Assembly: GCF_900232995.1 (NCBI RefSeq)
Contig: NZ_OCVX01000003.1
Coordinates: forward strand, 1,772,386 to 1,836,385
Origin: Mycobacterium simulans
GTDB taxonomy: Bacteria; Actinomycetota; Actinomycetes; Mycobacteriales; Mycobacteriaceae
DNA length: 64,000 bases
Reading direction: 5' to 3'
Positions 34,269 to 42,678 of the stretch are shown piece after piece (position 1 is the stretch's first letter; each line of letters starts with the position of its first letter). The notes under the pieces are model-generated. The model saw only the letters and a list, made by a program, of their open reading frames with translations. It made no database searches and was not told where the DNA came from. Position numbers and translations under genes: made by a program.

Positions 34269-35771
34269 ATGTCACTTCTGGGTGTAACGCCTGAGACGTT
34301 GGCGTCCGCGGCAGCGGATTTGCACGGTATCCGGTCGGCGCTGGATGCGGCGCGAGCGGCGGCGGCGGCGCCTATCACCGGGCTGGTGGCCGCGGGTGCC
34401 GATGAGGTGTCGGGGGCGGTGGCGGCGCTCTTCGCCCGCCACGGCCAGGAGTTCGAGGCGGTCAGTGCGCAGGCCGGCGCGTTGCATCAGCAGTTTGTTC
34501 AGACGCTGAATGCGGCGGCCGGGTCGTATCGGGCTGCGGAGGCGCTCAACGCGTCGGCGTTGCACACCGCGCAGCGCGATGTGCTGGCTCTGATCAATCC
34601 ATCCAGCGCGGCGCCGTTGGGGCGTGCGCTGGGCGGCACGGGGGCAACCGGCACGGCCGCCAGCCTGACCGCCACCGACTACGCCACGCTGATCATGGGC
34701 GGCACCGGCAACCCCGACCCGAGCACCACCTACCTCAACAACGTCTACAACGCCTACATCGCGCCGCGGATCGCTCCGCACACTGCCATCCCGACCGGTT
34801 TGGTGACCCCTGAGCAGGGCTGGCCCCTGACCGGCTGGCACAGTCTGACGTTCGATACGTCGGTTGCTCAGGGAGTCGAGATTCTGACGCAGGCGATTGC
34901 AGCCCAACCGCCGGGCACGCCAACCGTCGTTTTCGGCTTTTCCCAAAGCTCCACCATCATCACCAACTATCTGATCGGCATCGGCAACGGCACCATGCCA
35001 AATCCGCCGGACCCGGCCGATTTTCAGTTCGTGCTGACGGGCAATCCCAACAATCCCAACGGCGGCTTGTTCGAGCGCTTCGTCGGTTTGTACATACCCG
35101 GTTTCAACGAGACGTTCGGTGGTGCCACACCCGACTTGGAGTATCAGACCGACATCTACACCATCCAATATGACGGCTACGCGCACTTTCCCCGGTATCC
35201 AATCAACCTGCTGTCGGTCGCCAACGCCGTTGCCGGCATCTACTACGACCACCTGAGTCCGACGGCCTTGTATCCGAACCTCACGCCCGAGCAGGTTGCT
35301 ACAGCTGTGGTCGCGCCGGTGTCTCCTGGGTCGACCGGCAATACCACCTACTACATGATCCCGAGCCAGGACCTGCCGCTGCTGAGGCCGCTGAACCTTC
35401 CGCAGCCAATCCTCAACTTGGTTCAACCGCCGCTGCGGGTGCTCGTCGATCTGGGCTACGGCGACATCGGCGGGCCCAACACCGAATATGCCAACCTGCC
35501 CACCCCGGCCAGCCTGTTCCCGGTGATCAACCCGATCAACGTCGGCAATTATCTGGTCCAAGGCGTCATCCAAGGAGTCCAGGCCGACTTGGTGTTGGCC
35601 GGAGTGCTCCCGCAGTCAGCCATGCCCAACACCTATCCGTTCGTTCCCTCGCTAAATCCGGGCCTAACGATCAACCTGGGGCAGCCCCCTGTCACGGCGG
35701 TGTCCGTGGCGACGACAATCACCGGCTCGCTGCTGCGAGCACTCAATATCCCTCCCTTCGGCGGTGGCTGA
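34269..35771 (+). CDS. PE-domain alpha/beta hydrolase (PE-PPE domain, serine esterase)
   Basis: 500 aa. PE domain 1-95 (MSLLGVTPETLASAAADLHG, ADEVSGAVAALFARHGQEF), short linker, then the PE-PPE hydrolase domain from about 140 (LIMGGTGNPDPSTTYLNNVY). The nucleophile motif is GFSQSST (near 226), with later candidate Asp/His in YYDHLSP (near 337). Proteins with this domain (for example Rv1430-like PE16) hydrolyse short or medium acyl esters. Being downstream of a Zur-controlled PPE suggests it acts at the cell surface, perhaps on the acyl tail of the metallophore (inference). Confidence 0.92.
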   Translation: MSLLGVTPETLASAAADLHGIRSALDAARAAAAAPITGLVAAGADEVSGAVAALFARHGQEFEAVSAQAGALHQQFVQTLNAAAGSYRAAEALNASALHTAQRDVLALINPSSAAPLGRALGGTGATGTAASLTATDYATLIMGGTGNPDPSTTYLNNVYNAYIAPRIAPHTAIPTGLVTPEQGWPLTGWHSLTFDTSVAQGVEILTQAIAAQPPGTPTVVFGFSQSSTIITNYLIGIGNGTMPNPPDPADFQFVLTGNPNNPNGGLFERFVGLYIPGFNETFGGATPDLEYQTDIYTIQYDGYAHFPRYPINLLSVANAVAGIYYDHLSPTALYPNLTPEQVATAVVAPVSPGSTGNTTYYMIPSQDLPLLRPLNLPQPILNLVQPPLRVLVDLGYGDIGGPNTEYANLPTPASLFPVINPINVGNYLVQGVIQGVQADLVLAGVLPQSAMPNTYPFVPSLNPGLTINLGQPPVTAVSVATTITGSLLRALNIPPFGGG

Positions 35772-35789
35772 GCACGGCCGAAGGTTCGC

Positions 35790-36236
35790 TCAGTGAGCGT
35801 CTGGCGTCGCGTCCAAATACCCTTCGGCCACCGCGTGCTCGATGCTGTCGGACAGCCTCGGGCAGGCCCGGGTGCGTGCGGAATCGCCGCCGGCGGCGCG
35901 CACTTCGGTGAAGTGCGCGCAGCGCTGCGACGCCTCGGTGTTCCATTGCACCGCGGTATGACCCGGCCCCAGCCTCTTCACCGCCACCGTGACGTGGCAG
36001 AAGCGACAGTCCACCGGCAGCAGGCCCGCCGTCAGATAGCGCTCGCGGTCGGCGCGGGAGGCCTCTCGTACCGCGGCAGCGCGTTGCGGGTCGTTACCGA
36101 AATCCCTTGATTTAGACCATGATCCGGAGCCGCCGTTGGACGTCGGCGCGTCGTCGTGATCGTGATGATCACCGTGCAACAACAGCATCGACCGGGCCAA
36201 CCGGTCGACGTCAGGGACGGCCTGTTCGTCGGGCAT
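35790..36236 (-). CDS. Conserved hypothetical protein downstream of kshA (Rv3527-like)
   Basis: 148 aa. A His/Asp-rich stretch near the N-terminus (LLLHGDHHDHDDAPTS), VDCRFCHVTVAVKRLGPGHTAVQWN in the middle with a CxxC and a later CxH pair, and a C-terminal ACPRLSDSIEHAVAEG. The CxxC and His residues suggest a metal-binding domain of unknown role. Starts five bases after the kshA stop on the same strand. The order hypothetical-kshA-gamma-carbonic anhydrase matches the Rv3527-Rv3526-Rv3525c area of M. tuberculosis. Confidence 0.82.
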   Translation of the reverse strand: MPDEQAVPDVDRLARSMLLLHGDHHDHDDAPTSNGGSGSWSKSRDFGNDPQRAAAVREASRADRERYLTAGLLPVDCRFCHVTVAVKRLGPGHTAVQWNTEASQRCAHFTEVRAAGGDSARTRACPRLSDSIEHAVAEGYLDATPDAH

Positions 36237-36241
36237 GATCG

Positions 36242-37408
36242 TTAGTGTTGCTCGGCGGGTACTTCTTCGGAGGCCTCGGAGTCCCGCGCCTTCAGGTTCT
36301 CGGCCACCTCGGCATTCCAGTATTCGTTGGCGCGGGTGGTGTCGACCTCAATCTCGAAGCGCTCCACCATTTCTGGCGTGATGTCGGCCACGTCGACGTA
36401 GAACTGCTCATACCAGCGGCGCAGTTGGTAGACGGCACCGTCCTCCTCGACCAACAGCGGGTTGTCGATCCTGGTCTTGTGCTTCCAGATCTCGACGTCC
36501 TGCAGGAAGCCCTTGCTGACCCCGTCGGTGAACACCCGCGACAGCTTGTCGGTCATCTTTTCGTCCATGCCCTTGGGTTTTTCGACGATGACACCCCACT
36601 GGAGCATGAAGGAGTTCTGGGTGACCGGGTAGTGGCAGTTGATCAGAATCGACTCGGCCTTGTAGTCGCCGTAGCGGTTGTGCAGCCAGTTGATCATGAA
36701 CGACGGCCCGAAATAGGACGCCTCGGAGTCCAAGTGCGCTTCGCCGTACGAGCTCCCTAGATCATCGACGTCGGGGCGGCCCACGTTGTGCAGGTACTGC
36801 GAGGCGATGTGGCCCTCGAAGACGTTCTTGAAGTACGTCGGCAACCCGAAATGGATGTAGAAGAAGTGCGCCATGTCGGTGACGTTGTCGATGATGTCGC
36901 GGCAGTTGGAGCCCTCGATGAGGATGCTGTTCCAGCGCCAGTCGGTCCATTCGTCGCTGGCGGCCTCGGCGAGCTCGGGGATCCGGACGTCGGGGTCCGG
37001 CGGGTTGCCTTCGTGGTCGTGCCAGACGAAGAGCAGGCCGCTGCGCACATCGGTGGTCCAGGACCGGGTACGTGCGGTTTTGGGGGTCCGCTTGGCATAC
37101 GGCACCAGCTTGCAGCGGCCGTCGCCGCCCCAGCGCCAGTCGTGGAACGGGCAGGCGACCTCGTCGCCCTTGATGGTGCCCTCGGACAGGTCGCCGCCCA
37201 TGTGCCGGCAGTAGCCGTCCAGGACCTTCAGGTCTCCGTGCGAGTCGGCGAAAACCACCAGCTTGGTGCCGAACGCATTGACCGCGTGCGGCTTTCCGTC
37301 CAGGAAGTCTTTCGCGACGCCCAGGCAGTGCCACCCGCGGGCGTACCTGGTCGGCAAGGCGCCGGCATCGATCTCCCGGACACCGACGCCGCGTGTGTCG
37401 GTACTCAC
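36242..37408 (-). CDS. kshA: 3-ketosteroid-9-alpha-monooxygenase, oxygenase component
   Basis: 388 aa. Rieske [2Fe-2S] ligands Cys67-x-His69 and Cys86-x2-His89 (CRHMGGD, CPFHDWRW); mononuclear iron site Asp178/His181/His186 region (NVTDMAHFFYIHFG). KshA with its reductase KshB hydroxylates C9 of 3-ketosteroids, opening ring B in cholesterol catabolism. Length and motifs match M. tuberculosis Rv3526. A perfect KstR box lies 32 bp upstream, so cholesterol-derived acyl-CoA should induce it. Confidence 0.97.
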   Translation of the reverse strand: MSTDTRGVGVREIDAGALPTRYARGWHCLGVAKDFLDGKPHAVNAFGTKLVVFADSHGDLKVLDGYCRHMGGDLSEGTIKGDEVACPFHDWRWGGDGRCKLVPYAKRTPKTARTRSWTTDVRSGLLFVWHDHEGNPPDPDVRIPELAEAASDEWTDWRWNSILIEGSNCRDIIDNVTDMAHFFYIHFGLPTYFKNVFEGHIASQYLHNVGRPDVDDLGSSYGEAHLDSEASYFGPSFMINWLHNRYGDYKAESILINCHYPVTQNSFMLQWGVIVEKPKGMDEKMTDKLSRVFTDGVSKGFLQDVEIWKHKTRIDNPLLVEEDGAVYQLRRWYEQFYVDVADITPEMVERFEIEVDTTRANEYWNAEVAENLKARDSEASEEVPAEQH

Positions 37409-37439
37409 CCTGTCACCTCCAACTCACTGGCCTACTAAC

Positions 37440-37453
37440 TAGAACACGTTACA
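37440..37453. promoter_or_regulatory. KstR operator
   Basis: TAGAACACGTTACA fits the KstR consensus TnnAACnnGTTnnA at every fixed base. It lies between kshA (minus) and the gamma-carbonic anhydrase gene (plus). Confidence 0.93.
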
Positions 37454-37533
37454 GTTTTGTGGCGGGCGAGCGCAACGACGGCGAGTCTGGCGGTGTTTGC
37501 TGGGGCATATGCACGCTGGGGTATATGTAGACG

Positions 37534-38079
37534 ATGCCGCTGTTCTCTTTTGAGGGTCGCTCGCCGCGGGTCGATCCCACCGCCTTTGTGGCCCCGACCG
37601 CCACCCTGATCGGTGACGTGACCGTCGAGGCGGGGGCGTCGGTCTGGTACAACGCGGTGCTGCGCGGCGATTATGCGCCGGTCGTGGTGCGCGAGGGCGC
37701 CAATGTGCAGGACGGGGCGGTATTGCATGCGCCGCCCGGGATACCGGTGGATATTGGTCCGGGAGCTACCGTGGCGCATTTGTGCTGCATCCATGGCGCC
37801 CACATCGGGCAGGAGGCGCTGATCGCCAACCACGCCACCGTGCTCGACGGCGCGGTGATAGGCGCCCGCTGCATGGTGGCGGCGGGTGCGGTGGTGGTGG
37901 GGGGCACCCAGATTCCGGCGGGCATGCTGGTGGTCGGTGCGCCCGCCAAGGCCAAGGGGCCAATCGAGGGTACGGGCGCGGAGATGTGGGTGAACGTCAA
38001 CCCGCAGGCCTACCGCGACCTGGCTCAGCGTCACTTGGCCGGCGTGGAGCCGGTCGAGCCTCCAGCCGCGGGCAGCTAA
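37534..38079 (+). CDS. Gamma-class carbonic anhydrase-like hexapeptide-repeat protein (Rv3525c-like)
   Basis: 181 aa of left-handed beta-helix repeats (VAPTATLIGDVTVEAGASVW, LRGDYAPVVVREGANVQDGA, IGARCMVAAGAVVVGGTQIP). The three zinc-ligand histidines are in place: HAPPG, AHLCCIHGAHIG and ANHATV. Annotated in M. tuberculosis as a gamma-carbonic anhydrase or siderophore-binding protein; a conserved Zn/Fe enzyme of uncertain substrate. Confidence 0.92.
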   Translation: MPLFSFEGRSPRVDPTAFVAPTATLIGDVTVEAGASVWYNAVLRGDYAPVVVREGANVQDGAVLHAPPGIPVDIGPGATVAHLCCIHGAHIGQEALIANHATVLDGAVIGARCMVAAGAVVVGGTQIPAGMLVVGAPAKAKGPIEGTGAEMWVNVNPQAYRDLAQRHLAGVEPVEPPAAGS

Positions 38080-38123
38080 CCGGCCCTGGATACCGCCACG
38101 AACGTCATATCCGCTACCCCTGC

Positions 38124-39899
38124 CTACGGTGCCCCGGGTGAGCCGGTGAAGCCGAAAAGCGCACCGGGGGTGCCGCCGTCGCCGCCGTCGCCCGGGCCAG
38201 CCGCGCCGTTGCCCAGCCCGCCATTGCCGCCATTACCCCCGTTGCCGATCCATCCGGCATTGCCACCGTTGCCACCGTCGCCACCGATATCGGAGCCGCT
38301 GAACGACTGCCCGCCCGCGGCTCCGGAACCACCGGAGCCGATTAGCCCGGCGCGGCCGCCATCGCCACCGTCGCCGCCCACGCCGCCGAAGCTGCCGAAA
38401 CCACCGGCCCCGCCATTACCGAAAACTGCGGCGCCGTTACCACCCGCGCCACCGTTGCCACCGTTACCGCCGATGCCGCCGGTGACAATGAGGCCGCCAC
38501 CGCCGCCGAAACCGCCGGCCCCGCCGTCGCCGAAAAGCATGCCGCTGTTACCACCGGCCCCGCCGGCCCCACCGGTGCCGCCGGTGCCGGCCAGGACACT
38601 GGCATTGCCGCCGTCGCCGCCGCTGCCGCCGGCGCCGCCGTTGCCGGAAAGCGTGCCCCCCAGCCCGCCGTTGCCGCCGGCGCCGCCGGTGCCGCCGTTC
38701 CCGCCGTTGCCACCGCTACCACCGAGCCCGCCGGCGCCGCCGGCACCGCCGTCACCGAACAGCCGGGCGGCCCCACCGTTGCCGCCGGCGCCGCCGTTTT
38801 CGGCGCTGCTGTCACCGCCGTCACCGCCGTTGCCGCCGTTGCCGGAAAGTATGCCCCCGAGCCCGCCGTTGCCGCCGGCACCGCCATTGCCGCTGGTGCC
38901 GCCGAGTCCGCCGTCGCCGCCGTGGCCGCCGTTGCCGGAAAGCATGCCGCCGGCACCGCCATTGCCGCCGACGCCGCCGACGGCACTGCTGGTGGGGTCC
39001 GCGTTGCCGCCGTTGCCGCCGTGGCCGCCGTTGCCGGAAAGCATGCCGCCGGCACCCCCGTTACCGCCGGCGGCGCCAGCTAAGCCGCTGAGGCTGATCG
39101 CGTTGCCCGCGTTTCCGCCGTCCCCGCCGTTGCCGAACAGTCCGGCGGAGCCGCCCGCGCCGCCGGTGCCGTTGATGTCGCCGAGGGGCGCGCCGCCGTT
39201 GCCGCCGGCGCCGCCGTTGCCGAACAGCGTGCCGCCGGCGCCTCCGGCCCCGCCGGTGCCGCCGGTGCTGCCGAAGAACGTTTCAAGCCCGCGACCGCCG
39301 GTGCCGCCGGTGCCGAACAGCCCGGCGGCACCGCCATTACCGCCGTTGCCCGGTTGGATACCGCTGATGCTATTGCCAAAGCCGCCATCGCCCCCGGCTC
39401 CGGGGGTGCCGCCGAACAGTCCTGCGGCGCCGCCGCTGCCGCCGTTTTGGCCCGCTGCACCGGATCCGCCGTTGCCGCCGTTGCCGAACAAGAACCCGCC
39501 GTCTCCGCCGTTTAGTCCGCTGCCCGGTGCGGCGTTAGCGCCGTTGCCGACGAGTGGGCGCCCCAGCAACGTCTGGGTAGGCGCGTTGATTGCGTTCCAG
39601 AGGTCCTGCGTGAGTGAGACGTTGGCGGCCTCGGCGCCGGCATAGGAGCTGGCGGCGGCGTTCAGCGCGTGGACAAACCGGTCGTGGAACGCCACCGCCG
39701 GTGCACTGAGCGCGTGGTAGTCCTGGCCGTACCTGGCGAACAGCGTGGCGACAGCCGCCGATATTTCATCGGCGGCCGCCGGCGGTACTGCCGCTATCGC
39801 TGCCGCCGCCATGTTGGCCGCACCGATTGTCGAGCCGATACCTGCCAGATCCGTCGCGGCCGCCGCGAGCACCTCCGGCGCCGCCAGCACAAACGACAT
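38124..39899 (-). CDS. PE_PGRS family protein
   Basis: 591 aa. PE domain 1-100 ([39 protein letters not shown]), [16 protein letters not shown] linker, then about 450 residues of Gly-Gly-Ala/Gly-Gly-Asn repeats ([15 protein letters not shown]) to a GSPGAP end. No extra C-terminal domain. Such proteins bind calcium through GGxGxDxUx-type repeats and are ESX-5 exported. DNA in this stretch is highly repetitive and may be misassembled or length-variable. Confidence 0.95.
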   Translation of the reverse strand: MSFVLAAPEVLAAAATDLAGIGSTIGAANMAAAAIAAVPPAAADEISAAVATLFARYGQDYHALSAPAVAFHDRFVHALNAAASSYAGAEAANVSLTQDLWNAINAPTQTLLGRPLVGNGANAAPGSGLNGGDGGFLFGNGGNGGSGAAGQNGGSGGAAGLFGGTPGAGGDGGFGNSISGIQPGNGGNGGAAGLFGTGGTGGRGLETFFGSTGGTGGAGGAGGTLFGNGGAGGNGGAPLGDINGTGGAGGSAGLFGNGGDGGNAGNAISLSGLAGAAGGNGGAGGMLSGNGGHGGNGGNADPTSSAVGGVGGNGGAGGMLSGNGGHGGDGGLGGTSGNGGAGGNGGLGGILSGNGGNGGDGGDSSAENGGAGGNGGAARLFGDGGAGGAGGLGGSGGNGGNGGTGGAGGNGGLGGTLSGNGGAGGSGGDGGNASVLAGTGGTGGAGGAGGNSGMLFGDGGAGGFGGGGGLIVTGGIGGNGGNGGAGGNGAAVFGNGGAGGFGSFGGVGGDGGDGGRAGLIGSGGSGAAGGQSFSGSDIGGDGGNGGNAGWIGNGGNGGNGGLGNGAAGPGDGGDGGTPGALFGFTGSPGAP

Positions 39900-40067
39900 A
39901 CTCGCCTCCGTATGGTCGTCCGTAGTGACCGAGTGCGAATTACGCTACGCGCACTTGGCGTGTCGCGTCGCCAGATTCACTGTCGGCGTTAGACCGTATC
40001 GATTCCTTCGAACCGCTGCAGACGACGACGATGGCCGTCACGCCGAGATCCGCCTGCTGCCATGGTG

Positions 40068-40910
40068 TTAGCCCGAGAGATTGAAGTTGCCGGACGCTCC
40101 GTAAACGGCGAGCGAGATAAACAAGGTAATGACCACCACGACGATAAGCGAAGTCCGCACCGCCTGCCCGACTGCGATACCGACTCCGACCGGCCCGCCG
40201 GTGGCGTTGTAGCCGTAGTAGGTATGCACCAGCATCACCGCGATTGCCATCACGATGGCTTGCAGGAACGACCACAGCAGGTCGGATGGGATGAGGAAGG
40301 TATTGAAGTAGTGGTCGTACAGACCCGCGGATTGTCCATTGATGAACACCGTGGTGGACCGGGCCGCGAAGAACGCGGCAAGCACCGACAGCGAATACAG
40401 CGGGATGATCGCGATCAGGCCGGCGATCAGTCGGGTGGACACCAGATATGAAACCGAGTGCACCGCCATGCATTCGACGGCGTCGATCTCCTCGGCTACC
40501 CGCATTGCGCCCAGTTGTGCGGTGGCGCCGGCACCGATGGTGGCCGCCAACGCGATACCCGTATTCACCGGCGCGATCACCCGGACGTTGAGGAAAGCCG
40601 AGAGGAACCCAGTGAACGCTTGGACACCGGCGTTGCCCAGCGACGAGTAGCCCTGTACGGCGAGCACGCCGCCTCCGGCCAATGTCAGCAATGCCGCGAC
40701 CCCCAACGTACCGCCAATCATGACCAATGCTCCTGAGCCCAGGGCCATCTCGGCGATAAGCCGGGTGGTCTCGTTCCGGTATCGGGTGACCGCGTTGGGG
40801 ATGTACCGCACGGTTTCGCCAAAGAACAGCGCCTGCTCGCCGAAGCTGTCGATCGGCTCCAACACGCTCGACACCATGCTGTGGAACCGAGTGGTGGCGT
40901 GAAACCTCAT
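40068..40910 (-). CDS. YrbE/MlaE-family permease (YrbEB type), orphan
   Basis: About 280 aa from ATG 40910. MlaE-type membrane domain: FTGFLSAFLNVRVIAPVNTGIALAATIGAGATAQLGAMRV, EEIDAVECMAVHSVSYLVSTR, HTYYGYNATGGPVGVGIAVG and a C-terminal NFNLSG typical of YrbEB proteins in mce operons. The ATG overlaps the stop of a broken yrbEA (ATGA), the normal yrbEA/yrbEB junction. No mce genes follow; the next gene downstream is a PE_PGRS. The permease is intact but probably without partners. Confidence 0.9.
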   Translation of the reverse strand: MRFHATTRFHSMVSSVLEPIDSFGEQALFFGETVRYIPNAVTRYRNETTRLIAEMALGSGALVMIGGTLGVAALLTLAGGGVLAVQGYSSLGNAGVQAFTGFLSAFLNVRVIAPVNTGIALAATIGAGATAQLGAMRVAEEIDAVECMAVHSVSYLVSTRLIAGLIAIIPLYSLSVLAAFFAARSTTVFINGQSAGLYDHYFNTFLIPSDLLWSFLQAIVMAIAVMLVHTYYGYNATGGPVGVGIAVGQAVRTSLIVVVVITLFISLAVYGASGNFNLSG

Positions 40911-41110
40911 CGCATGATCACACTGGCTAGCGCAGCGTCGTGTGTTGATTCGCCGAGACTGGTACGTCGTTGGGGGCGTTGCCGACGCCGTTGGGGCCAT
41001 CCGTGACGGTCAGGCCCTCGATAGCACCCGACCAGCATGGCCATCACCGCGAACCGCGGTGCTTTGATTTCGGCAAGTGTCAACTCACGAAAACCGGTCA
41101 GCACAGCCAA
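40907..41110 (-). pseudogene. yrbEA C-terminal fragment with frameshift
   Basis: One frame reads LTLAEIKAPRFAVMAMLVGCYRG, the penultimate helix region of YrbE proteins. It then loses the family sequence. Another frame carries VTDGPNGVGNAPNDV, matching the conserved GGPxGVGxAVNxxV that should follow. So the last about 65 codons of a yrbEA survive with one frameshift, and everything upstream is gone. It marks the deletion edge of an mce operon. Confidence 0.75.
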
Positions 41111-41524
41111 CTCGGTGTTGTATGCGCATCTTGAATAGCCTTGACAGGTAGGGAGTTACCTCCTCGATAAGGGGATTCCCCGAACGACGATCAGTCCAGG
41201 CGGGCGATCGACCTACATGGACACAACGCGTCACCGCGGCCTCCGCTGCGTTGACCTTGGCATCTAGAAACTATGCTCAACCACCGCGCCGGTGTTAAAG
41301 GGCCAAGTTGTCCTACGTTTGCGGGGAGATGAGACAGAACGTCCCGCTGTACCAACGGACTGAGCCGTAGACCATGCAAAATGTACTGCTCGACTTGGGA
41401 AATTGTGGCAACGTAACTACTTGTGCGGTCTCCGATATTGCCTTGCGGCTAAGAGGTTTTCGCGGTGTCAGCGCACTCCGCCGGCGACTTCGGCCAGGGT
41501 GAGATCCGTCGCCGTTGGGGTTGA
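41111..41524. other. Intergenic stretch without supported genes
   Basis: About 410 bp between the mce relic and the binding-protein gene. Short frames only, none with a recognisable product. Base composition is visibly less GC-rich than in the flanking core genes, marking the start of the accessory segment. Confidence 0.6.
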
Positions 41525-42331
41525 TCAACGCGCGGTCTGGCTCTGGTCCAAGTTGGCATCGCCCAACCATTTCAGCCGAATACGTTGCAGTGTTCCGTCT
41601 CGCTCGAGAGCGGTCTGCGCGGCGGTTATCCGCTCGAGAAGTTTCTGGTCCGCCTTGGGGAGAGCGATTGCGATCTTCTCAACCGAGATGCCGGTCCGCT
41701 GGACGACCTCTACACCGGGCACCTGCTTGACCAACTCGATGAGGACCGGCGCCAGCTTCATAAAAGCGTCGCAAGCGCCGGTGGTCAGGTCACTCAGCGC
41801 GGAACGGATCGCACCGTAATCGTAGACTCGGACGGATGCTGCCTTGCCCTCGGCGACAAGCCGGTTCGCGATTGGCTGACTCGTGTTGCCCTGCTGCACG
41901 CCTATAGTCAGCCCAGCCAAGTCGTCTATAGAACGTACGTGTGGGAGCCGGGTGGTATCGACGGCCAGTGACTGCCCAGAAACTAGGTAGGGCGCAACGA
42001 ATGCCACCTGCTGCTCACGTTCCGGCGTCACGGTGGTCCCAGCGGCGACACAGTCGTAGTCGCCCCGGTTGAGAGCCGTGAAGATTCCGTTGAAGTCTGC
42101 TCCGGTGTAGGAGATGAAGTTGGCGGTCATACCAAGGGCTTTGGCAATCTCGTTCACCAGATCGATGTCGAGGCCGCCGCTCCCGGGCATCCCATTGAAT
42201 GGCGGATCGGGAAACGCGGCACCGACCCGCAACGTCTTCACATCTGGCGAATCGCACGCCGCGACGCCGCCTGTCATTGTCGCCGCCATCGCGGCACCCC
42301 CAACCACAAACTGTCGCCTACTGACAGCCAC
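41525..42331 (-). CDS. Family 3 extracellular solute-binding lipoprotein (amino-acid type)
   Basis: About 268 aa from GTG 42331, with GGGGGGA ahead. The N-terminus has a twin-arginine-like SRRQFVVGGAAMAATMTGG and a lipobox VAAC, so it is an exported lipoprotein. DLVNEIAKALGMTANFISY, YDCVAAGTTVTPEREQQVAF, LAGLTIGVQQGNTSQ and a C-terminal LERDGTLQRIRLKWLGD are standard for glutamine/cystine-type binding proteins. No permease or ATPase gene lies nearby. It follows the BKACE-like gene and an 84-residue ORF in one direction. Confidence 0.9.
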   Translation of the reverse strand: MAVSRRQFVVGGAAMAATMTGGVAACDSPDVKTLRVGAAFPDPPFNGMPGSGGLDIDLVNEIAKALGMTANFISYTGADFNGIFTALNRGDYDCVAAGTTVTPEREQQVAFVAPYLVSGQSLAVDTTRLPHVRSIDDLAGLTIGVQQGNTSQPIANRLVAEGKAASVRVYDYGAIRSALSDLTTGACDAFMKLAPVLIELVKQVPGVEVVQRTGISVEKIAIALPKADQKLLERITAAQTALERDGTLQRIRLKWLGDANLDQSQTAR

Positions 42332-42423
42332 CGGATCCCCCCATCGTGTACAAATTGCGTTTTGCCGTGGACCGTGCGGCCACCGCGGGACAAACTGCGA
42401 GCGGTACCCACTGCCCACGCATG

Positions 42424-42678
42424 TCAGCGCACCACATTCGGTGCGCCCCCGCTCACGCCGGCATAGTCGACCGACAGTTCCGACATCGCGAACACATTGG
42501 TCGGAGTGTAGGCAATGTCGAACCGATCACCGAGGGCGCCGGCGTCTAGCTGGAGGTCCGCAAGGATCGGGATGTAGCCGTTGAGAATCCATTCCCCCTG
42601 CGCGAATGTCGCCGGCACTGTACGGCATATCTGTTTCAATGCGACGCGGTAGTCGATATTGTCGATGGCGGGCGTCAT
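42424..42678 (-). CDS. Hypothetical protein, 84 aa, coupled to the BKACE-like gene
   Basis: ATG 42678 overlaps the stop of the upstream gene by four bases (ATGA). MTPAIDNIDYRVALKQICRT starts the protein; the rest is a mixed sequence without membrane segment or cysteine motif (one Cys). Not recognised. Its coupled position suggests a subunit or partner of the BKACE-like enzyme. Confidence 0.6.
   Translation of the reverse strand: MTPAIDNIDYRVALKQICRTVPATFAQGEWILNGYIPILADLQLDAGALGDRFDIAYTPTNVFAMSELSVDYAGVSGGAPNVVR

Noticed and set aside
38124..39540. Short regular repeats resembling a CRISPR array
   Set aside because: The periodicity is the GGA/GGN codon repeat of a PE_PGRS gene, without constant repeat/spacer lengths.
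38146..39645. Long proline-rich plus-strand frame of 499 codons
   Set aside because: It is the antisense of the PE_PGRS glycine repeats; the PE domain and start signal are on the minus strand.
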